Assembly: GCA_900554775.1 (NCBI GenBank)
Contig: USIK01000057.1
Span: 1 to 5,439, forward strand
From: an uncultured Oscillospiraceae bacterium
GTDB taxonomy: Bacteria; Bacillota; Clostridia; Oscillospirales; Acutalibacteraceae
Direction of reading: 5' to 3'
DNA: 5,439 nucleotides
Position 1 is the first letter of the stretch, and every line of letters starts with the position of its first letter. Of this stretch, positions 4,257 through 5,439 are shown one piece after another. The notes under the pieces are model-generated. The model was given only the letters and a program-made list of their open reading frames with translations. It searched no databases and had not been told where the DNA came from. Made by a program: the position numbers and the translations under genes.

Positions 4257-5439
4257 ACTGATTTCAAAAGAACTTGAAAATGAAATGAGAAAAAATGAAA
4301 ATATAGTTGTGCTTAATGCCGATTTAGCCAAACCAAACGGCTTTGGTAATTTAAGCGAAATCTTCCCTGAAAGATGCATAAACGTTGGCATTGCTGAGCA
4401 AAATATGGCTTCAATCGCCGCGGGAATGAGCAGCTACGGAATGATGCCTTTTATTTGCACGTTTACTCCGTTTGCAACTCGCAGAATCTGCGACCAAATT
4501 GCAATTTCTATTTGTTATGCAAACCAAAACGTTAAAATCATAGGAACTGACCCGGGAATAAGCGCGGAATATAACGGCGGAACTCACATGAGCGTTGAAG
4601 ATATCGGCGTGCTCAGGAGCATTCCGAATATAGTTATCTTCGAGCCTGCGGATAACGCCCAGCTTAAGTATTTGTTCCCGCAAATTCTTGCTTACAAAGG
4701 TCCGCTTTACATCAGAATGTTCCGCAAGAGCACTCCTGATATTTTCAGCGAAGATGAAACATTTGATCTTTTTAAAGCCAAAACTATCAAAGAGGGCAAA
4801 GACATAAGTATTTTCTGCTCGGGAATAATGGTTGAGGAAACTTTAAAGGCGAATGAAATCCTTGAAAAAGAAGGCATTAACGCCGAAATAATAAATATTC
4901 ACACGATTAAACCAATCGACAGAGAAGCTGTTATAAACTCCGTTTCGAAAACAGGCGCAGCTCTTGTAGCTGAGAACCACAACGTGATAGGCGGCCTTGG
5001 CTCTGCGGTTGCTGAGGTTCTTTGCCAAAGCGTTCCTGCTCCGGTCGAGTTTATTGGAATCAAAGATGTTTTCGGCCAGGTTGGTAAAATCCCATACCTT
5101 AAAGAACTCGGAATCAACGCGGTAGAACTCATGCCGATCTTTGAATTTGACGAAACCATGAATTCCCGTACTGTTGACGGTAATCATCTGCTGGAATGCT
5201 GGGGCTACAATACTGTAGGATTTTTTGCCCCCAACAGCAGTTATGCTGCTGCCAATGAGCACAATCAGGAAGGAACCGAACTGAAAACCCTGATCAAGAC
5301 TCTTCACGAAAACGGAATTGAAGTGATTCTTGATGTAGTATTCAACCACACTGCCGAAGGCAATGAGATGGGCAAAACTTTCAGTTTCAAGGGCTTTGAC
5401 AACAACATCTACTATATGCTCACTCCGGAAGGCTATTAT
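4243..5439 (+). CDS. Transketolase C-terminal subunit joined in frame to a GH13 glycogen debranching enzyme fragment; runs off window
   Basis: The open frame has 399 codons and no stop. Residues 1 to about 280 are the C-terminal half of a split transketolase (pyrimidine-binding and C-terminal domains). GIAEQNMASIAAGMSSYGMMPF (49-70) contains E52, the Glu that activates the thiamin ring; GTDPGISAEYNGGTHMSVED (101-120) and AENHNVIGGLGSAVAEVL (243-260) follow. FIGIKDVFGQVGK (270-282) is the start of the family's last block, but the expected end (about 25-30 more residues, of the LTAEDIV type) does not follow. Instead the frame continues as a GH13 debranching enzyme or isoamylase from about residue 283, lacking that enzyme's N-terminal CBM48 domain. 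Leu codons change from mostly CTT/TTA to half CTG at the same place. A real fusion, a recombinant or an assembly chimera are all possible; I favour a chimera. The start is taken as GTG 4243 by RBS spacing, with ATG 4249 as the alternative. Confidence 0.85.
   Translation, partial: MEMRELISKELENEMRKNENIVVLNADLAKPNGFGNLSEIFPERCINVGIAEQNMASIAAGMSSYGMMPFICTFTPFATRRICDQIAISICYANQNVKIIGTDPGISAEYNGGTHMSVEDIGVLRSIPNIVIFEPADNAQLKYLFPQILAYKGPLYIRMFRKSTPDIFSEDETFDLFKAKTIKEGKDISIFCSGIMVEETLKANEILEKEGINAEIINIHTIKPIDREAVINSVSKTGAALVAENHNVIGGLGSAVAEVLCQSVPAPVEFIGIKDVFGQVGKIPYLKELGINAVELMPIFEFDETMNSRTVDGNHLLECWGYNTVGFFAPNSSYAAANEHNQEGTELKTLIKTLHENGIEVILDVVFNHTAEGNEMGKTFSFKGFDNNIYYMLTPEGYY
5086..5439 (+). other. 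GH13 glycogen debranching enzyme / isoamylase (GlgX/TreX-like) segment, 5' and 3' incomplete
   Basis: This part of the last reading frame belongs to the alpha-1,6-glucan debranching branch of GH13, which trims glycogen or limit dextrins. Seen in order: KIPYLKELGINAVELMPIF (residues 282-300, early barrel), CWGYNTVGFFAPNSSYA (319-335), EGTELKTLIKTLHENGIEVI (345-361 region), and DVVFNHTAEGNEMG (364-377), which is GH13 conserved region I with N368 and H369. FSFKGFDNNIYYMLTPEGYY (380-399) is characteristic of GlgX-type enzymes. The CBM48 domain and start of the barrel that should precede it are absent. The catalytic Asp and Glu of regions II and III lie beyond the window. The left edge is approximate, because the join falls within codons that fit both families (about 5083-5112). 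No RBS or start codon for an independent gene was seen here. Confidence 0.85.

Noticed and set aside
3432..5085. 1-deoxyxylulose-5-phosphate synthase
   Set aside because: The two-gene arrangement and transketolase-type motifs (GHIGGSLS, GDGESQEG, GIAEQNM) fit split transketolase; DXS is a single protein of about 620 residues.
3606..5349. Several minus-strand open frames (up to 168 codons) opposite the transketolase and GH13 segments
   Set aside because: They are antisense to frames with conserved motifs, carry no family signature, and one spans the suspected join. They are explained by codon bias on the opposite strand.

Overview
The window is moderately low-GC DNA, probably from a Clostridia-type Firmicute (Bacillota). 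Three things suggest this: strong AGGAGG-like ribosome binding sites, frequent TTG/GTG starts, and a paired ymfF/ymfH M16 peptidase-like locus with a two-gene (split) transketolase. No species can be named from the sequence alone.

Layout. Two operons diverge from an AT-rich intergenic region (2848-2997). The leftward operon runs from a 95-residue exported, membrane-anchored protein of unknown function (2560-2847) to a YmfF-like M16 protein without the zinc motif (1249-2532), then to a YmfH-like M16 peptidase with an intact HxxEH zinc site (1-1245, cut by the window edge). The two M16 proteins look like the complementary halves of a heterodimer: one supplies the zinc site and the other the C-terminal Arg/Tyr pair. 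The rightward operon runs from cytidine deaminase cdd (2998-3411) to a transketolase N-terminal (TPP-binding) subunit (3432-4256), then to a transketolase C-terminal subunit starting at 4243. A good sigma-A-type promoter (TTGAAA, 17 bp, TATACT) precedes cdd. The operon links nucleoside salvage to the non-oxidative pentose phosphate pathway.

The main anomaly is at the right end. The last reading frame begins as a normal transketolase C-terminal subunit. At about 5083-5112 it changes, in frame and with no stop, into a glycogen debranching enzyme / isoamylase (GH13, GlgX/TreX-like) that runs off the window. The transketolase part lacks its usual last 25-30 residues, and the GH13 part lacks its N-terminal CBM48 domain and the start of the barrel. 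Codon choice changes at the same place. The join lies at a short stretch (around GKIPYLKELG) that fits both families. The most economical reading is a chimeric join (assembly artefact or recombination through short homology), not a functional bifunctional enzyme, but only read-level data can decide.

No RNA gene, CRISPR array, insertion sequence or convincing terminator was seen. No gene-free stretch exceeds 300 bases; the largest is the 150-base divergent promoter region.
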